A stretch of DNA of 64,000 bases from positions 62,001 through 126,000 of the forward strand of contig NZ_JAFCJX010000008.1 in assembly GCF_018130695.1 (NCBI RefSeq). Reading direction: 5' to 3'. The notes under the pieces are model-generated. The model made no database searches. It was not told where the DNA came from and worked only from the letters and a program-made list of their open reading frames with translations. Positions within the stretch are counted from its first letter, which is position 1. Every line of letters begins with the position of its first letter. The position numbers were made by a program, and so were the translations under genes. Source of the stretch: Bradyrhizobium jicamae (GTDB lineage: Bacteria > Pseudomonadota > Alphaproteobacteria > Rhizobiales > Xanthobacteraceae). This document shows, in pieces, positions 8,334 through 17,353 of the stretch.

Positions 8334-9650
8334 CTAGCTGGATACCTCGACCACGGTCTCCACCGGCAGGGCGCCGCCGCGGATCCTGAGTTCCCGGACC
8401 GGGTAGGGAACGCGGATACCCTCGCGCTTGAAAGCCTCCCACAGCGCCAGCATCACCTCGCTCTTCACATTGTCCATGCCATCAGGGTCGGCGATCCAGA
8501 AGGTCAGCGAGAACTTCATCCCGGCCTCGGCGAACTCGGTCAGGATCGCGTTCGGCGGCTTGCCCTTGGTGGCGCGCGGGTGGGCAGATGCGGTGTCGAT
8601 CGCGAGCTTGCAGACCAGCCGCGGGTCGGCATCGTAGTTGGTGGCGAACGGGATCTTCACCAGCGTGTTCTTGTCGGTGTAGGTCCAGTTGACCACCTTC
8701 TGCGTCACCAGATCCTCGTTCGGAATCAGGAACTCGCGGCCGTCGCCGGCGGCGACCGAGATGTAGCGCGTCTTCATCGCGCTGATCTTGCCCTGGCTGT
8801 CGCCGATGGTGACGAGGTCGCCGGGCTTCACCGATTTGTCGGCAAGCAGGATGATGCCCGAGATGAAATTGGCGACGATCTTCTGCAGGCCGAGGCCGAT
8901 GCCGACGCCCGCCGCGCCGGTGAACACCGCAAGCGCCGAGAGGTTGATGCCGACCGCGCCGAGCGCAATCGTGATCGCGACCACCATCGAGCCGATGCGG
9001 ATGATCTTGACCAAGAGCACCTGCACCGAAGGCGTCAGGTCGGTCGCGCGGTTGATCTGGCTCTCGGCGAAATTGCTGGCGATGTTGGTCAGCCACAGCG
9101 CGACGATGATCAGCGCACCGGCCTTGATCAGCAGCAGCGGCGTCAGGCGCAGGCCGCTGACGTCAATCGAATACGCATCCAGCGTCTCGGCGGCCCAATC
9201 GAGCTGGCCGATGATGCTCAGCGCCGCGACCAGCCAGGCCGTGACCGACACCAGCTTGACGATGAAGGCGTTGCGGATCACCGACGTGACGAGGCGGATC
9301 ACCAGCCAGGCCAGCGCGAGCTTGGCGGAGACCGCGAGCAGATAGCTGCGGCTCGGCCAGGTCATGTGGTACATGGCGATCCGCGAGATCACCATCAGGA
9401 TCGCAAATACCGCGGTCGAGGCGCTGAACACCATCACGCGCACGAAGTGCCGCAGCGGCAGCGGGAAGCGCATTGCCAGCGAGCCGAGGTCGATGCGGGC
9501 GCGGATCGCGGCGTCGGATGCGTAGGCGAGGCCGGCGCCGGCGAGGATGATGCCGAACTGCAGATAGAACCAGGGCGAGGTGAGCTCGGCGCCAAACGAC
9601 CGCGCGGTGGTCTGGATGGCTTCCAGAATGTCCTTCAGGCTCATGTCCAT
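8334..9650 (-). CDS. MscS-family mechanosensitive channel
   Basis: The start is the ATG at 9650 (MDMSLKDILE); the same frame stays open far upstream, antisense to the antiporter gene, which is a GC-rich artefact. The 438-residue protein has several N-terminal membrane helices (about 25-215), then the pore helix and beta domain of MscS: GAAGVGIGLGLQKIVANFIS followed by SVKPGDLVTIGDSQG and the conserved IPNEDLVTQKVVNWT. Such channels release solutes under hypo-osmotic shock. It is divergent from the K+/H+ antiporter gene with 234 bases between, which suggests joint ion and turgor control. Confidence 0.92.
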   Translation of the reverse strand: MDMSLKDILEAIQTTARSFGAELTSPWFYLQFGIILAGAGLAYASDAAIRARIDLGSLAMRFPLPLRHFVRVMVFSASTAVFAILMVISRIAMYHMTWPSRSYLLAVSAKLALAWLVIRLVTSVIRNAFIVKLVSVTAWLVAALSIIGQLDWAAETLDAYSIDVSGLRLTPLLLIKAGALIIVALWLTNIASNFAESQINRATDLTPSVQVLLVKIIRIGSMVVAITIALGAVGINLSALAVFTGAAGVGIGLGLQKIVANFISGIILLADKSVKPGDLVTIGDSQGKISAMKTRYISVAAGDGREFLIPNEDLVTQKVVNWTYTDKNTLVKIPFATNYDADPRLVCKLAIDTASAHPRATKGKPPNAILTEFAEAGMKFSLTFWIADPDGMDNVKSEVMLALWEAFKREGIRVPYPVRELRIRGGALPVETVVEVSS

Positions 9651-9884
9651 CGGCAAAATCTCAACTCGGGCGTGGTCAGGCAAATGTGATTCGAATGGGC
9701 GGCAGAATCCCACAAAGGCGGTGGCGGGACCATCGATACACCACAGTCGCGACGCGAAGTAGCGGCGCAAATCCGGGCACTTTGCCGCTTCCGCAGAAAA
9801 TGGGTTGGCGTCCCAGTGTGGCGACGATAAGGATGCAATTGCAAGTATTTGACATTCCTTGAGCGGCGCACGGCTTCCCTTGAC

Positions 9885-11678
9885 ATGGCTTCCCTCGACT
9901 CGGTCAGCATAGCGATCCTGCTCGGCGCGGTACTGGTGATGGCGGGCATCCTGTCGAGCCTGCTGGCGCTGCGCTTCGGCGCGCCCTTGCTGCTGGTGTT
10001 CTTGATCGTCGGCATGCTGGCCGGCGATTCCGGCCCCGGCCAGATCGCCTTCGACGACGTCCGCACCACCTATCTGGTCGGCTCGGTGGCGCTGGCGCTG
10101 ATCCTGTTCGACGGCGGATTGAAGACGCGCTTTACCAGCATCCGCGCGGTGCTGGCGCCGTCGATGGTGCTGGCGACCATCGGCGTGCTGCTGACCGCGC
10201 TGGTCACCGCGCCGGTGGCGAAATATGTCCTCGACCTGAACTGGACGGAGTCGCTCCTGGTCGGCGCCGTGGTCGCATCGACCGATGCGGCCGCGGTGTT
10301 CCTGCTGGTGCACACCCAGGGCCTGCGCCTGCGCCCCCGCGTCGGCGCGACGCTGGAGGCGGAGTCCGGCACCAACGATCCCTTCGCGATCTTCCTCACC
10401 TTGATGCTGGTCGAGTTCATCTCGGTCGGCCAGAGCTCGGCTTCGCATATCGCGCTGGAGTTTTTGCGCGAGGCCATGCTCGGCGCGATCATCGGTGTGA
10501 TCGGCGGGCGGCTGGTGGTCCTGGCGCTGAACTATGTGGCGCTGCCGCAGGGCCTGCATGCGCCGTTCGTCACCACGGCTGCGCTGGTCATCTTCGGTGG
10601 TGCGCAGATGGTGCATGGCTCGGGCTTCCTCGCGGTGTATCTGGCCGGCATCATCATAGGCAACCGGCCGACCCGTGCGCATAATTCGGTCGTGACGTTC
10701 CTCGACGCTGCGACTTGGCTGGCGCAGATCGTGATGTTCGTGCTGCTCGGGCTGCTGGTCTCGCCGCATCGGCTGTTGTCGAGCGTCGGTGGCGCCGTCC
10801 TCGTCGCGTTTGCGTTGATGCTGGTGGCGCGGCCGCTGGCGGTCGTGGTTTGCCTTGCGCCGTTCAAGTTCAACTGGCGCGAAAAGATCTTCATCGCCTG
10901 GACCGGCCTGCGCGGCGCGGTCGCGATCTTCCTCGCCTCGATCCCGATGCTGGTCGGGCTGTCGAAGGCCTATCTCTATTTCGACGTCGCCTTCGTCGTC
11001 GTCATCATCTCGCTGCTGCTGCAGGGCTGGACCCTGGCGCCGGCGGCGCGGCGGCTGCACGTGGCGCTGCCGCGCGCCGAGCGCGGCCCGCGGCGTGTCG
11101 AGCTGGACTTGCCCGGCCAGCTCGAGCAGCAGCTGGTCGGCTATCCCGTGCGCTCCAAGAGCCTGTATTTCCGACGTGGCCTGATCCCGTCCTGGTCGAA
11201 GCCGACGCTGGTGATCCGCAACGAGCAGATCCTGACGCCGACCGAGGCCGACCCGGTCGCGCCCGGCGATTACATCTACTTGCTGGCGCCGCCGGAGCGC
11301 GCCGAGGCGCTCGACCGCTTCTTCGTCGACATGGCGCCGTCGTCCGCGCCCGATCCGCATCTGCTCGGCGATTTCATGGTGTCGGGCGAGCACACGCTCG
11401 GTGAGCTCGCCGAAATCTATGGCGTTCAGGTCGACGAGCATCAGGCCAAGCTGACGCTTGCGGATTATTTCGACATCAACCTCGACCGCGCGCCGAAGGA
11501 AGGCGCTGAGCTCGGGCTCGACTCGATCGTGCTGGTGGCGCGCAACATCAGCGGCGGCCGCGTCAGCGTGATCGGCCTCCGCCTGCCTGAGGACGAAGAA
11601 GTGGTGGTGCCGCAAACGCGCATGCAGGCCTTCAGGCGCAAGCTCGCCGACATCTGGGTGTCGGTGGCGGGCGTCTGA
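9885..11678 (+). CDS. cvrA: Potassium/proton antiporter, CvrA (NhaP2) family
   Basis: About 597 residues from the ATG at 9885 (MASLDSVSIA); an earlier Met at 9849 is possible, and neither has a strong ribosome site. The first 390 residues form a CPA1-type membrane domain with the ion-binding signature (ASTDAAAVF, and ESGTNDPFAI). The cytoplasmic C-terminus has a TrkA-C-like region (about 405-480, GDYIYLLAPPERAEAL) and a CorC_HlyC-type end (HTLGELAEIYG). The family exports K+ in exchange for H+ and helps at low osmolarity. It is divergent from the mscS-type gene. Confidence 0.9.
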   Translation: MASLDSVSIAILLGAVLVMAGILSSLLALRFGAPLLLVFLIVGMLAGDSGPGQIAFDDVRTTYLVGSVALALILFDGGLKTRFTSIRAVLAPSMVLATIGVLLTALVTAPVAKYVLDLNWTESLLVGAVVASTDAAAVFLLVHTQGLRLRPRVGATLEAESGTNDPFAIFLTLMLVEFISVGQSSASHIALEFLREAMLGAIIGVIGGRLVVLALNYVALPQGLHAPFVTTAALVIFGGAQMVHGSGFLAVYLAGIIIGNRPTRAHNSVVTFLDAATWLAQIVMFVLLGLLVSPHRLLSSVGGAVLVAFALMLVARPLAVVVCLAPFKFNWREKIFIAWTGLRGAVAIFLASIPMLVGLSKAYLYFDVAFVVVIISLLLQGWTLAPAARRLHVALPRAERGPRRVELDLPGQLEQQLVGYPVRSKSLYFRRGLIPSWSKPTLVIRNEQILTPTEADPVAPGDYIYLLAPPERAEALDRFFVDMAPSSAPDPHLLGDFMVSGEHTLGELAEIYGVQVDEHQAKLTLADYFDINLDRAPKEGAELGLDSIVLVARNISGGRVSVIGLRLPEDEEVVVPQTRMQAFRRKLADIWVSVAGV

Positions 11679-11682
11679 CGCG

Positions 11683-13050
11683 CTACTTCTTGCTCAGGAA
11701 GTTCGAATCCGGCGCGAACCGCTTGATCATCTCGGACAGATCGTCATCGGCCGGCGGGCTCGCCGCCGCTTGCTTCGGTGCGGGCGGCGTGGTCGGAGGC
11801 TTCGGCGTGTCAGCCCGATTGGTCTTCGGCTGTCCGGAGATATCGGCAAGCGCCGCGAGCAGCGATTCGTCGAGATCGTCGATCGGCGCCGCCGGAGGTG
11901 GCGGTGGCGGTGCGGCTGCCGCTGGTGGCGGAGCGGGCGGTGCTGGCGGCGGCGGAGGGGGTGGCGTGAGCTTCACATCCCTGGTGGGCTTCGGCGCTTC
12001 GATCGGCCGCTTGGCCACGACAGGCTGTGGCACGGATTGCGGTGCCTCCGCATGTTCGGCGTCCGCCCTGGCGGCAGCTTCCGCAATGGCCGCGATCAGC
12101 GCGGCCTCGAGCTCGTTCGGCTCGCGATCGGGCAGTGGCGGCGGCGTGAACGCGGGCGGCGGTGCCTTGGCCGGGGCGCTCCTGGCCGCCGCCTTGAAGT
12201 CCGGCTCACGCCGGCCCGGTTGCTTGATGCCTTCCTCGATGGCCGCGGCCAGCGACGCCTCGAGACCGGCGGGCGCGCCAGGCGGCACGGGCGGGGGAGC
12301 GCGCTCGGGCCTGGGCTCCCTGGCCACGCTTCTGAGGTCGGGCTCGCGTCGGCCGAACGGCGGTCGGCTCGGTGGTGGTGGCGTCAGCGGCGGTTCGGCA
12401 CGCGCGGCATTGGCTTGGGCGGAGGCCTCGGCCACCGCCGCGAACAGGGATGCTTCGAGATCGGTGGGCGGTGCTTCCGGGGGCACGGGCGGCGGCAACC
12501 GGGCAGGCTTCTCGGCTCGCGGTGCGGCGGCGATCTCCGCTGTCCGCTCGCGCTGGGGGACGACCGGCGGCGGGTCGAACGACGGGGGCGGCGGCGAAGA
12601 CGGTGGCGATCGCAGCGCCTCGCCGCGTGCCCGGGCGATGATGGTGTCGACGATCCCGCCCAGACGGGCCTTGTCGGGCGCGGCCATATAGCTGGTGGCG
12701 AGTTCGTCGACATATTGCGGGCCGTAATCGGCGAGCACCGAGGCGAGCTGCGCGAGATCGGGATCGCTATCGACCAGCTCCTGCCAGCGCGCCTTGTCGT
12801 AGGGCGGACGATCCCAATTGGCGCGCCGCGGCTTGCGCGGCGGCGGGGCGCCGTCGACGGACATGTCGGGCGTCTCGGCGGCCGCCAACGCGAGCTTCAT
12901 GCGCCGGCGCTTCTGCTCACCGACCTGCAGCGCAATGAGACCGACGCCCATCAACAGGAAGCCGAGCGCGGCCCAGGCGATGGAAACACACAGCAAAAAT
13001 CCGACGAGCAGTAATATCCAACCACTAAATCGCACGCGTCCCTCGCCCAA
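11683..13050 (-). CDS. Proline-rich membrane-anchored protein of unknown function
   Basis: A 455-residue product if the TTG at 13050 is used; the GTG at 13035, preceded by GAGGGA, is as likely. Two hydrophobic helices (about 9-26 and 28-45) anchor the N-terminus. A short ordered domain follows (about 80-140: DRPPYDKARWQELVDSDPDL). The rest is a long disordered region of Pro/Ala/Glu with repeated blocks such as PPPVPPEAPP and LEASLFAAVAEA; the block ELEAALIAAIAEA recurs four times or so. The last 30 residues (DDLSEMIKRFAPDSNFLSKK) look like a conserved tail. The role is unknown. Confidence 0.65.
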   Translation of the reverse strand: MGEGRVRFSGWILLLVGFLLCVSIAWAALGFLLMGVGLIALQVGEQKRRRMKLALAAAETPDMSVDGAPPPRKPRRANWDRPPYDKARWQELVDSDPDLAQLASVLADYGPQYVDELATSYMAAPDKARLGGIVDTIIARARGEALRSPPSSPPPPSFDPPPVVPQRERTAEIAAAPRAEKPARLPPPVPPEAPPTDLEASLFAAVAEASAQANAARAEPPLTPPPPSRPPFGRREPDLRSVAREPRPERAPPPVPPGAPAGLEASLAAAIEEGIKQPGRREPDFKAAARSAPAKAPPPAFTPPPLPDREPNELEAALIAAIAEAAARADAEHAEAPQSVPQPVVAKRPIEAPKPTRDVKLTPPPPPPPAPPAPPPAAAAPPPPPPAAPIDDLDESLLAALADISGQPKTNRADTPKPPTTPPAPKQAAASPPADDDLSEMIKRFAPDSNFLSKK

Positions 13051-13122
13051 TCCGGCACCCCGGCAGGGGATTAGCCAAAAAGCTGGACCATCTTAGGCCG
13101 ATACGGGGAGAAACGCGAATTC

Positions 13123-13171
13123 GAGCATGACCCGGAAAAGTGTGAGGCGGTTTTCCGATAAGGTCATGCTC
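13123..13171. repeat. Dispersed palindromic repeat, copy 2 (GAGCATGACC type)
   Basis: Arms GAGCATGACC and GGTCATGCTC enclose CGGAAAAG...GGTTTTCCG. Compared with the copy at 3316, the outer stem differs by T to C on one arm and A to G on the other, so pairing is kept. It lies just after the modC stop. Confidence 0.85.
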
Positions 13172-13185
13172 AAAAGAAAGGGATC

Positions 13186-13857
13186 TTAAGCGCCGCTCGT
13201 CAGCACCTTGACGCCACCAAAGGCGGTGACCTGACCGTCGCGGAGCATCACGATCTGGGTGGCGAGCTGGCGCAGCTCGGCGGCGTCATGGCTGACATAG
13301 ACCATGGGCACGCCGGCCTCGTCGCGCAGTCGCACCAGATAGGGCAGGATCTCGAGCTTGCGTCCCTCGTCGAGCGCGCCCAAGGGCTCGTCGAGCAGCA
13401 ACAGCCGAGGCTTTGCCAGCAGCGCGCGACCGAGCGCGACGCGCTGCCGCTCGCCGCCGGAAAGTTTGCCGGGACGGCGGTCGAGCAAGCCGCCGATGTC
13501 GAGCAGATCGATGATCCGCTTGTGCTGTGCGGGGTCGGCGGCGAGGCCGTTCATCCGCCGGCCATAGTCGAGATTCTGCGCGACGTTGAGATGCGGGAAC
13601 AGCCGCGCATCCTGGAACACATAGCCGATGCGGCGGCGCCAGGTCGGCACGTGGATGCCATCCGCAGTGTCTTCCAGCGTGTCGCCATCGATCACGATGC
13701 TGCCGCGGTCGGGCCGCAGCAGGCCCGCGATCATGTTGATCAGCGAGGTCTTGCCGGAGCCGGAGGCGCCGAACAGGCCGGTGACGCGGCCCTCGCTGGC
13801 GAAGGCTGCGGAGAGCTTGAATTCGCCGAGTTGCTTGGTGATGTCGACGCGCAGCAT
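13186..13857 (-). CDS. modC: Molybdate ABC transporter ATPase
   Basis: A 223-residue ATPase that powers molybdate import with ModB and ModA. It shows Walker A GASGSGKT (30-37), the Q-loop in VFQDARLFP, the signature LSGGERQRVALGRAL, Walker B LLLLDEP and the H-loop YVSHDAAEL. The protein stops soon after the H-loop, while E. coli ModC has about 350 residues with a C-terminal TOBE/Mop domain that binds molybdate. This copy therefore lacks the regulatory domain. The start is the ATG at 13857, 2 bases after the modB stop. Confidence 0.93.
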   Translation of the reverse strand: MLRVDITKQLGEFKLSAAFASEGRVTGLFGASGSGKTSLINMIAGLLRPDRGSIVIDGDTLEDTADGIHVPTWRRRIGYVFQDARLFPHLNVAQNLDYGRRMNGLAADPAQHKRIIDLLDIGGLLDRRPGKLSGGERQRVALGRALLAKPRLLLLDEPLGALDEGRKLEILPYLVRLRDEAGVPMVYVSHDAAELRQLATQIVMLRDGQVTAFGGVKVLTSGA

Positions 13858-13859
13858 GG

Positions 13860-14555
13860 TCAGTTTCCGTGCAGGCGTTGGGTGGCGCGGCGTGCGAACC
13901 ATTCGGAGGCAATCAGCGCGGCCATCGCGATGACGATGGAGATGATCACGAGCCGCATCGCCGCACTGTCGCCATCCGGCGTCTGGATCAGCGAATAGAT
14001 CGCCGACGAAATCGTCTGGGTCTCGCCGGGAATGTTGGAGACGAAGGTGATGGTCGCGCCGAACTCGCCGATCGCCTTGGCGAAGCCGAGCACCATGCCG
14101 GCGAGCACGCCGGGCAGTGCCAGCGGCAATGTCACCGTGAAGAACACGCGCCACGGTGCAGCGCCGAGCGTTTCCGCCGCCTGCTCCAGCCGGCGGTCGA
14201 TCGCCTCGATCGAGAGCCGGATCGGCCGCACCAGCAATGGAAACGACATGATGCCACAGGCGAGCGCGGCACCGGTCCAGCGGAACGCGAAGACGATGCC
14301 GAGATAGTCGGCAAGGAAGCCGCCGACCAGACCCTTCTTGCCGAAGGTCAGCAGCAAGAGATAACCGGTGACGACAGGCGGCAGCACCAGCGGCAGGTGG
14401 ACCGCTGCATCGAGCACCGACTTGCCCCAGAACTCATGACGCGCCAGCGCCCAGGCGAGCGCGATCCCGAACGGGGTCGCCACCAGCGTTGCGATGACGG
14501 CGACCCTGAGCGAGAGCAGGATCGCCGTCCATTCGGTCGGCGAGATCTCGAACAC
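13860..14555 (-). CDS. modB: Molybdate ABC transporter permease
   Basis: A 231-residue inner-membrane permease starting at the GTG at 14555; the open frame upstream overlaps modA in another frame. Five or so membrane helices are visible. The coupling motif of binding-protein-dependent permeases is present (EFGATITFVSNIPGETQT; the EAA-like loop is AAETLGAAPWRVFFTVTLPL). It sits between modA (7-base gap) and modC (2-base gap), so the three genes form one operon transcribed modA-modB-modC. Confidence 0.95.
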   Translation of the reverse strand: MFEISPTEWTAILLSLRVAVIATLVATPFGIALAWALARHEFWGKSVLDAAVHLPLVLPPVVTGYLLLLTFGKKGLVGGFLADYLGIVFAFRWTGAALACGIMSFPLLVRPIRLSIEAIDRRLEQAAETLGAAPWRVFFTVTLPLALPGVLAGMVLGFAKAIGEFGATITFVSNIPGETQTISSAIYSLIQTPDGDSAAMRLVIISIVIAMAALIASEWFARRATQRLHGN

Positions 14556-14562
14556 GCTTGGA

Positions 14563-15348
14563 TCAGGTCGTCGGGCTGACCAGGAACTTGAAGCCGTATT
14601 TCTCGAGGATGGTCTTCGCCGCCGTCGAGCGCAGGAAGGCGAGATACTCCGTCGTCTCCGGCTTCGCCGTCGTCGTCGCTGCGACGGGATAAATGATCGC
14701 GGGATGCGATTCCGGCGGGAAGGTGCCGACGATCTTGACGCCTGGCTCGATCTTGGCGTCGGTCGAATAGACGATGCCGAGCGCGGCCTCACCGCGCGCC
14801 ACCAGCGTCAGCGCGGCGCGCACGCTTTCCGCCATCGCAAACTTCGGCTCGGCCGCCTGCCATGCGCCGAGCTTCTCCAGCGCCGCCTTGGCGTATTTGC
14901 CGACCGGCACGGACTTGACGTCACCGGTTGCGATCTTGCCGTCGCCGGCGAGCTTGGCGAGATCGAAGCCGTTGGCGATCGTGACATTGTCGACCTTGGA
15001 GTCCTTCGGCGCGATCAGCACGATCGAATTGCCGAGCAGATTGACCCGCGTCGGCTCGTTGATGGTCTTCTGTTTGATCGCATAGTCCATCCAGTCGGTG
15101 TCCGCCGAAACGAACACGTCGGCCGGCGCGCCCTGCTCGATCTGCTTCGCCAGGGCCGAGCTGGCGGCGTAGCTGGCAGTGATCTTGACTCCGGTCTTGG
15201 CGGTGTACGCCGCGTCGATCTCGTCGAGCGCGTTCTTCATCGAGGCGGCGGCGAAAACGGTGAGCATCTTGTCCTCGGCGGCGGCAGGCGAATGCATCGC
15301 GCCCGCGAGGATGACGAAAGCGGTGAGAAGTCCGGCGATACGAGACAT
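14563..15348 (-). CDS. modA: Molybdate-binding periplasmic protein
   Basis: A 261-residue binding protein that delivers molybdate to ModBC. The start is the ATG at 15348 with GGAG 9 bases upstream. The signal peptide (MSRIAGLLTAFVILAG, cleaved near PAAAE) is followed by the ModA hallmark LTVFAAASMKNALDEI, with the anion-binding Ser, and by ASYAASSALAKQIEQGAPADVFVSA read as two adjoining motifs. It is the first gene of the mod operon. No ModE-type box was recognised in the 190 bases upstream. Confidence 0.95.
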   Translation of the reverse strand: MSRIAGLLTAFVILAGAMHSPAAAEDKMLTVFAAASMKNALDEIDAAYTAKTGVKITASYAASSALAKQIEQGAPADVFVSADTDWMDYAIKQKTINEPTRVNLLGNSIVLIAPKDSKVDNVTIANGFDLAKLAGDGKIATGDVKSVPVGKYAKAALEKLGAWQAAEPKFAMAESVRAALTLVARGEAALGIVYSTDAKIEPGVKIVGTFPPESHPAIIYPVAATTTAKPETTEYLAFLRSTAAKTILEKYGFKFLVSPTT

Positions 15349-15536
15349 GGAAAGCGCTCCGTGCGGGCTCGCGCGCGGACAGGCGCGCGCAAGCCAGGCG
15401 TTGAATGGGTCAGGAATGCGACGGACGGAAGCGCTGTTCCGCTGCTCCCCGCAGGACTTACGGTCGTCGGGGAGATCGCGATTGCCGAACAATATCAGGC
15501 TGGTGGACGGGGTAAAGGCGGCTGTTTGTCTACTTC

Positions 15537-16043
15537 CTAGTCGGTCGGCAGGATCGCGATCGAGACCGCATTCTCCCTGGTGCCGCTGACCTGGAGCACG
15601 AACGGGCTCGCCGACAGCTCATATTTCATGGTCTTGCGGATCCCGTCACAATCGGTGGCGCCGCTGAACGCCTTGGGCTTGAGGAAATGGCCGTCCTGTA
15701 CCAGATCGACCCAGCCGCCGGCCGACAGGCTGACAGTATAAAGGCCAGCCTTCGGCGCCGCCTTGAAGCTGGTGAAGCCGGCGAACGTGCCTTCCTTCGG
15801 CGCGCGCTCCGGCGGTGACGGCAGCTTGGCATCGCCGGGAGGCACCAGCGCCAGCGTGATGCCGGTCGAGGGCACACCGGCCTGCTCGCTGCCTGAGGCG
15901 AGCTTGGCGCGATCCGGCGCGGTGAGCGCGGCGCGTTCGCGGTCGATCGGCCATTTGAACTTGTCGCAGCCGCTCGGCTCTTCCGCCGCGAAGGCGGGCA
16001 CGGTCCCGAGCAACAGCAGTACGGTGACGAGCGATGTGCGCAT
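15537..16043 (-). CDS. Exported protein of unknown function
   Basis: A 168-residue protein with a signal peptide (MRTSLVTVLLLLGTVPAFAA). The mature part has two cysteines (SGCDKFKWPI; TDCDGIRKTM) and a beta-rich look (GLYTVSLSAGGWVDLVQDG; FVLQVSGT). Similar proteins occur in Bradyrhizobium-type genomes as hypothetical periplasmic proteins. It stands between modA and mepA on the same strand, with its own upstream gap of 172 bases that holds a dyad at 16113-16129. No function can be inferred. Confidence 0.6.
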   Translation of the reverse strand: MRTSLVTVLLLLGTVPAFAAEEPSGCDKFKWPIDRERAALTAPDRAKLASGSEQAGVPSTGITLALVPPGDAKLPSPPERAPKEGTFAGFTSFKAAPKAGLYTVSLSAGGWVDLVQDGHFLKPKAFSGATDCDGIRKTMKYELSASPFVLQVSGTRENAVSIAILPTD

Positions 16044-16112
16044 CTCAAGAGTCCTTCATAGGTGATCATCCCGCGCGTGAGCGCGGTCCACATCGACAAA
16101 CGAGCGGGTGGA

Positions 16113-16129
16113 AGGATCAGGGACCCTGA
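16113..16129. promoter_or_regulatory. Perfect dyad upstream of an exported-protein gene
   Basis: GATCAGGG and CCCTGATC flank one base. The dyad lies 70 bases upstream of the gene that starts at 16043 and could be a repressor site. No known operator matches. Confidence 0.3.
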
Positions 16130-16215
16130 TCAGCAGGTTCGAACGCGCTTACGGCGCGGCGAAGTCCGAGGATAGCCCAGGTCGATGGCAGCGGAAAAGG
16201 CGGTTGACGCAGATG

Positions 16216-17163
16216 TTACGGCTTGGCGTCCGGCGCCTTCAGCACGGCTTTGCACTCGGCCGGCAGTTGCGCCAGCGTCATTGGCGGGCGTGGCTTCGGC
16301 GGAGTCGGTGGCGGTTTGGGATGCAGCACCGAATCCTTGAACCAGAAAGCGAGGTCGGCCGGCTTGCAGCCCTCGTCCTCGGATTGCGATTTCTGACCCT
16401 CGCAATGCGGGCTGCCGGCCGGACAGCGCATGCGGATGTGGAAGTGATAATCGTGGCCCCACCACGGCCTGATCTTGGACAGCCAGCTGCGATCGCCCTT
16501 GGCCTCGCGGCACAACGCCTTCTTGATCGCGGGATTGACGAAGATGCGCTGCACGGCCGGCTCCTGCGCGGCATCGCGCAGCACCAGCACATGACCCGGC
16601 GTGAACACTTTCGGATCGACGTCGAGTCGATCGTCGCGCACCATCATCACGGCCGAAGTTTCCTCGCGCTCCTCGCGCGAGTACATGCGGTTCGGCATCG
16701 GCGTCAGCCAGATATCCGCATCGAGCCCGATCTGATGGCTGGCATGGCCGCTCAATGCGGGCCCGCCGCGCGGCTGGCCGATGTCGCCGACGAGAATGCC
16801 GGGCCAGCCGGCATCCTTGTGCGCCTTGGCGGCGAGCCGCTTCAACAGCGCGATCATCTCGGGATGGCCCCAGTAGCGATTGCGTGACAGCCGCATGACC
16901 TGCCAGGTGTCGCCATTGAGCGGCATCTGCGCGGCGCCGGCGAGGCAGCCCTTGACGTAGGAGCCGATCGATTGCGTCGGCATCGCCGCCGGCAGCACCT
17001 TTCGTGCGAACAATTCCTTCGCGCCGAGCTTGGGATCGTTGGGATTGGCGAGCGGCGGCAGCGGTTTTGGATTGACCGAGCCCTTGTCCTGCGCGAGCGC
17101 CGAAGTGGCACTAGCGACGAGGACGGATAGCAGGAGGGGGATCAGAAGCAGGCGGGGCGTCAT
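16216..17163 (-). CDS. mepA: Penicillin-insensitive murein endopeptidase
   Basis: A 315-residue periplasmic LAS-family (M74) metallopeptidase that cuts D-Ala-mDAP cross-links in peptidoglycan. A signal peptide ends at SALAQ (about 25). The zinc and catalytic motifs are GHASHQIGLDADIW (about 139-152) and WGHDYHFHIRMRCP (about 233-246). Six or more Cys residues match those that form disulfides in MepA. The C-terminal tail has a proline-rich segment (HPKPPPTPPKPRPP) before a last conserved motif. The L,D-transpeptidase gene is divergent 190 bases away. Confidence 0.93.
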   Translation of the reverse strand: MTPRLLLIPLLLSVLVASATSALAQDKGSVNPKPLPPLANPNDPKLGAKELFARKVLPAAMPTQSIGSYVKGCLAGAAQMPLNGDTWQVMRLSRNRYWGHPEMIALLKRLAAKAHKDAGWPGILVGDIGQPRGGPALSGHASHQIGLDADIWLTPMPNRMYSREEREETSAVMMVRDDRLDVDPKVFTPGHVLVLRDAAQEPAVQRIFVNPAIKKALCREAKGDRSWLSKIRPWWGHDYHFHIRMRCPAGSPHCEGQKSQSEDEGCKPADLAFWFKDSVLHPKPPPTPPKPRPPMTLAQLPAECKAVLKAPDAKP

Positions 17164-17353
17164 CGGATCACTCTGTCTGCGGAAAAATCTAGCATGAATC
17201 GGCCGATCGCGAGCCGCGCATCAATCGCAATTGCTTGATCGCCCACAGCCTGGATTAAGATTACCACCAGCCGGCGAGCGGCCGCGTCTTTACAAGAGGC
17301 GGTGTGAGGCGACATCATGGCGCCAATAAAATTTCAGGCAGGCGTAATTAATT

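Noticed and set aside
8277-9689. Long plus-strand open frame of 470 codons
   Set aside because: It is antisense to the MscS-type gene, has Arg/Asp-rich low-complexity translation, and has no family motif.
9651-11615. Upstream extension of the MscS-type frame, antisense to the antiporter
   Set aside because: No stop occurs because of high GC; the real start at 9650 is backed by the MscS pattern and a divergent neighbour.
11695-11720. A GTTCGAATCC motif as in a tRNA T-arm
   Set aside because: It lies inside a coding frame and no cloverleaf can be formed around it.
11690-13014. Gly-rich and Arg-rich open frames opposite the proline-rich gene
   Set aside because: They are the complement of Pro/Ala-rich codons and have no independent support.
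15361-15536. Search for a ModE box or a molybdenum-cofactor riboswitch upstream of modA
   Set aside because: No matching motif or conserved RNA shape was seen.
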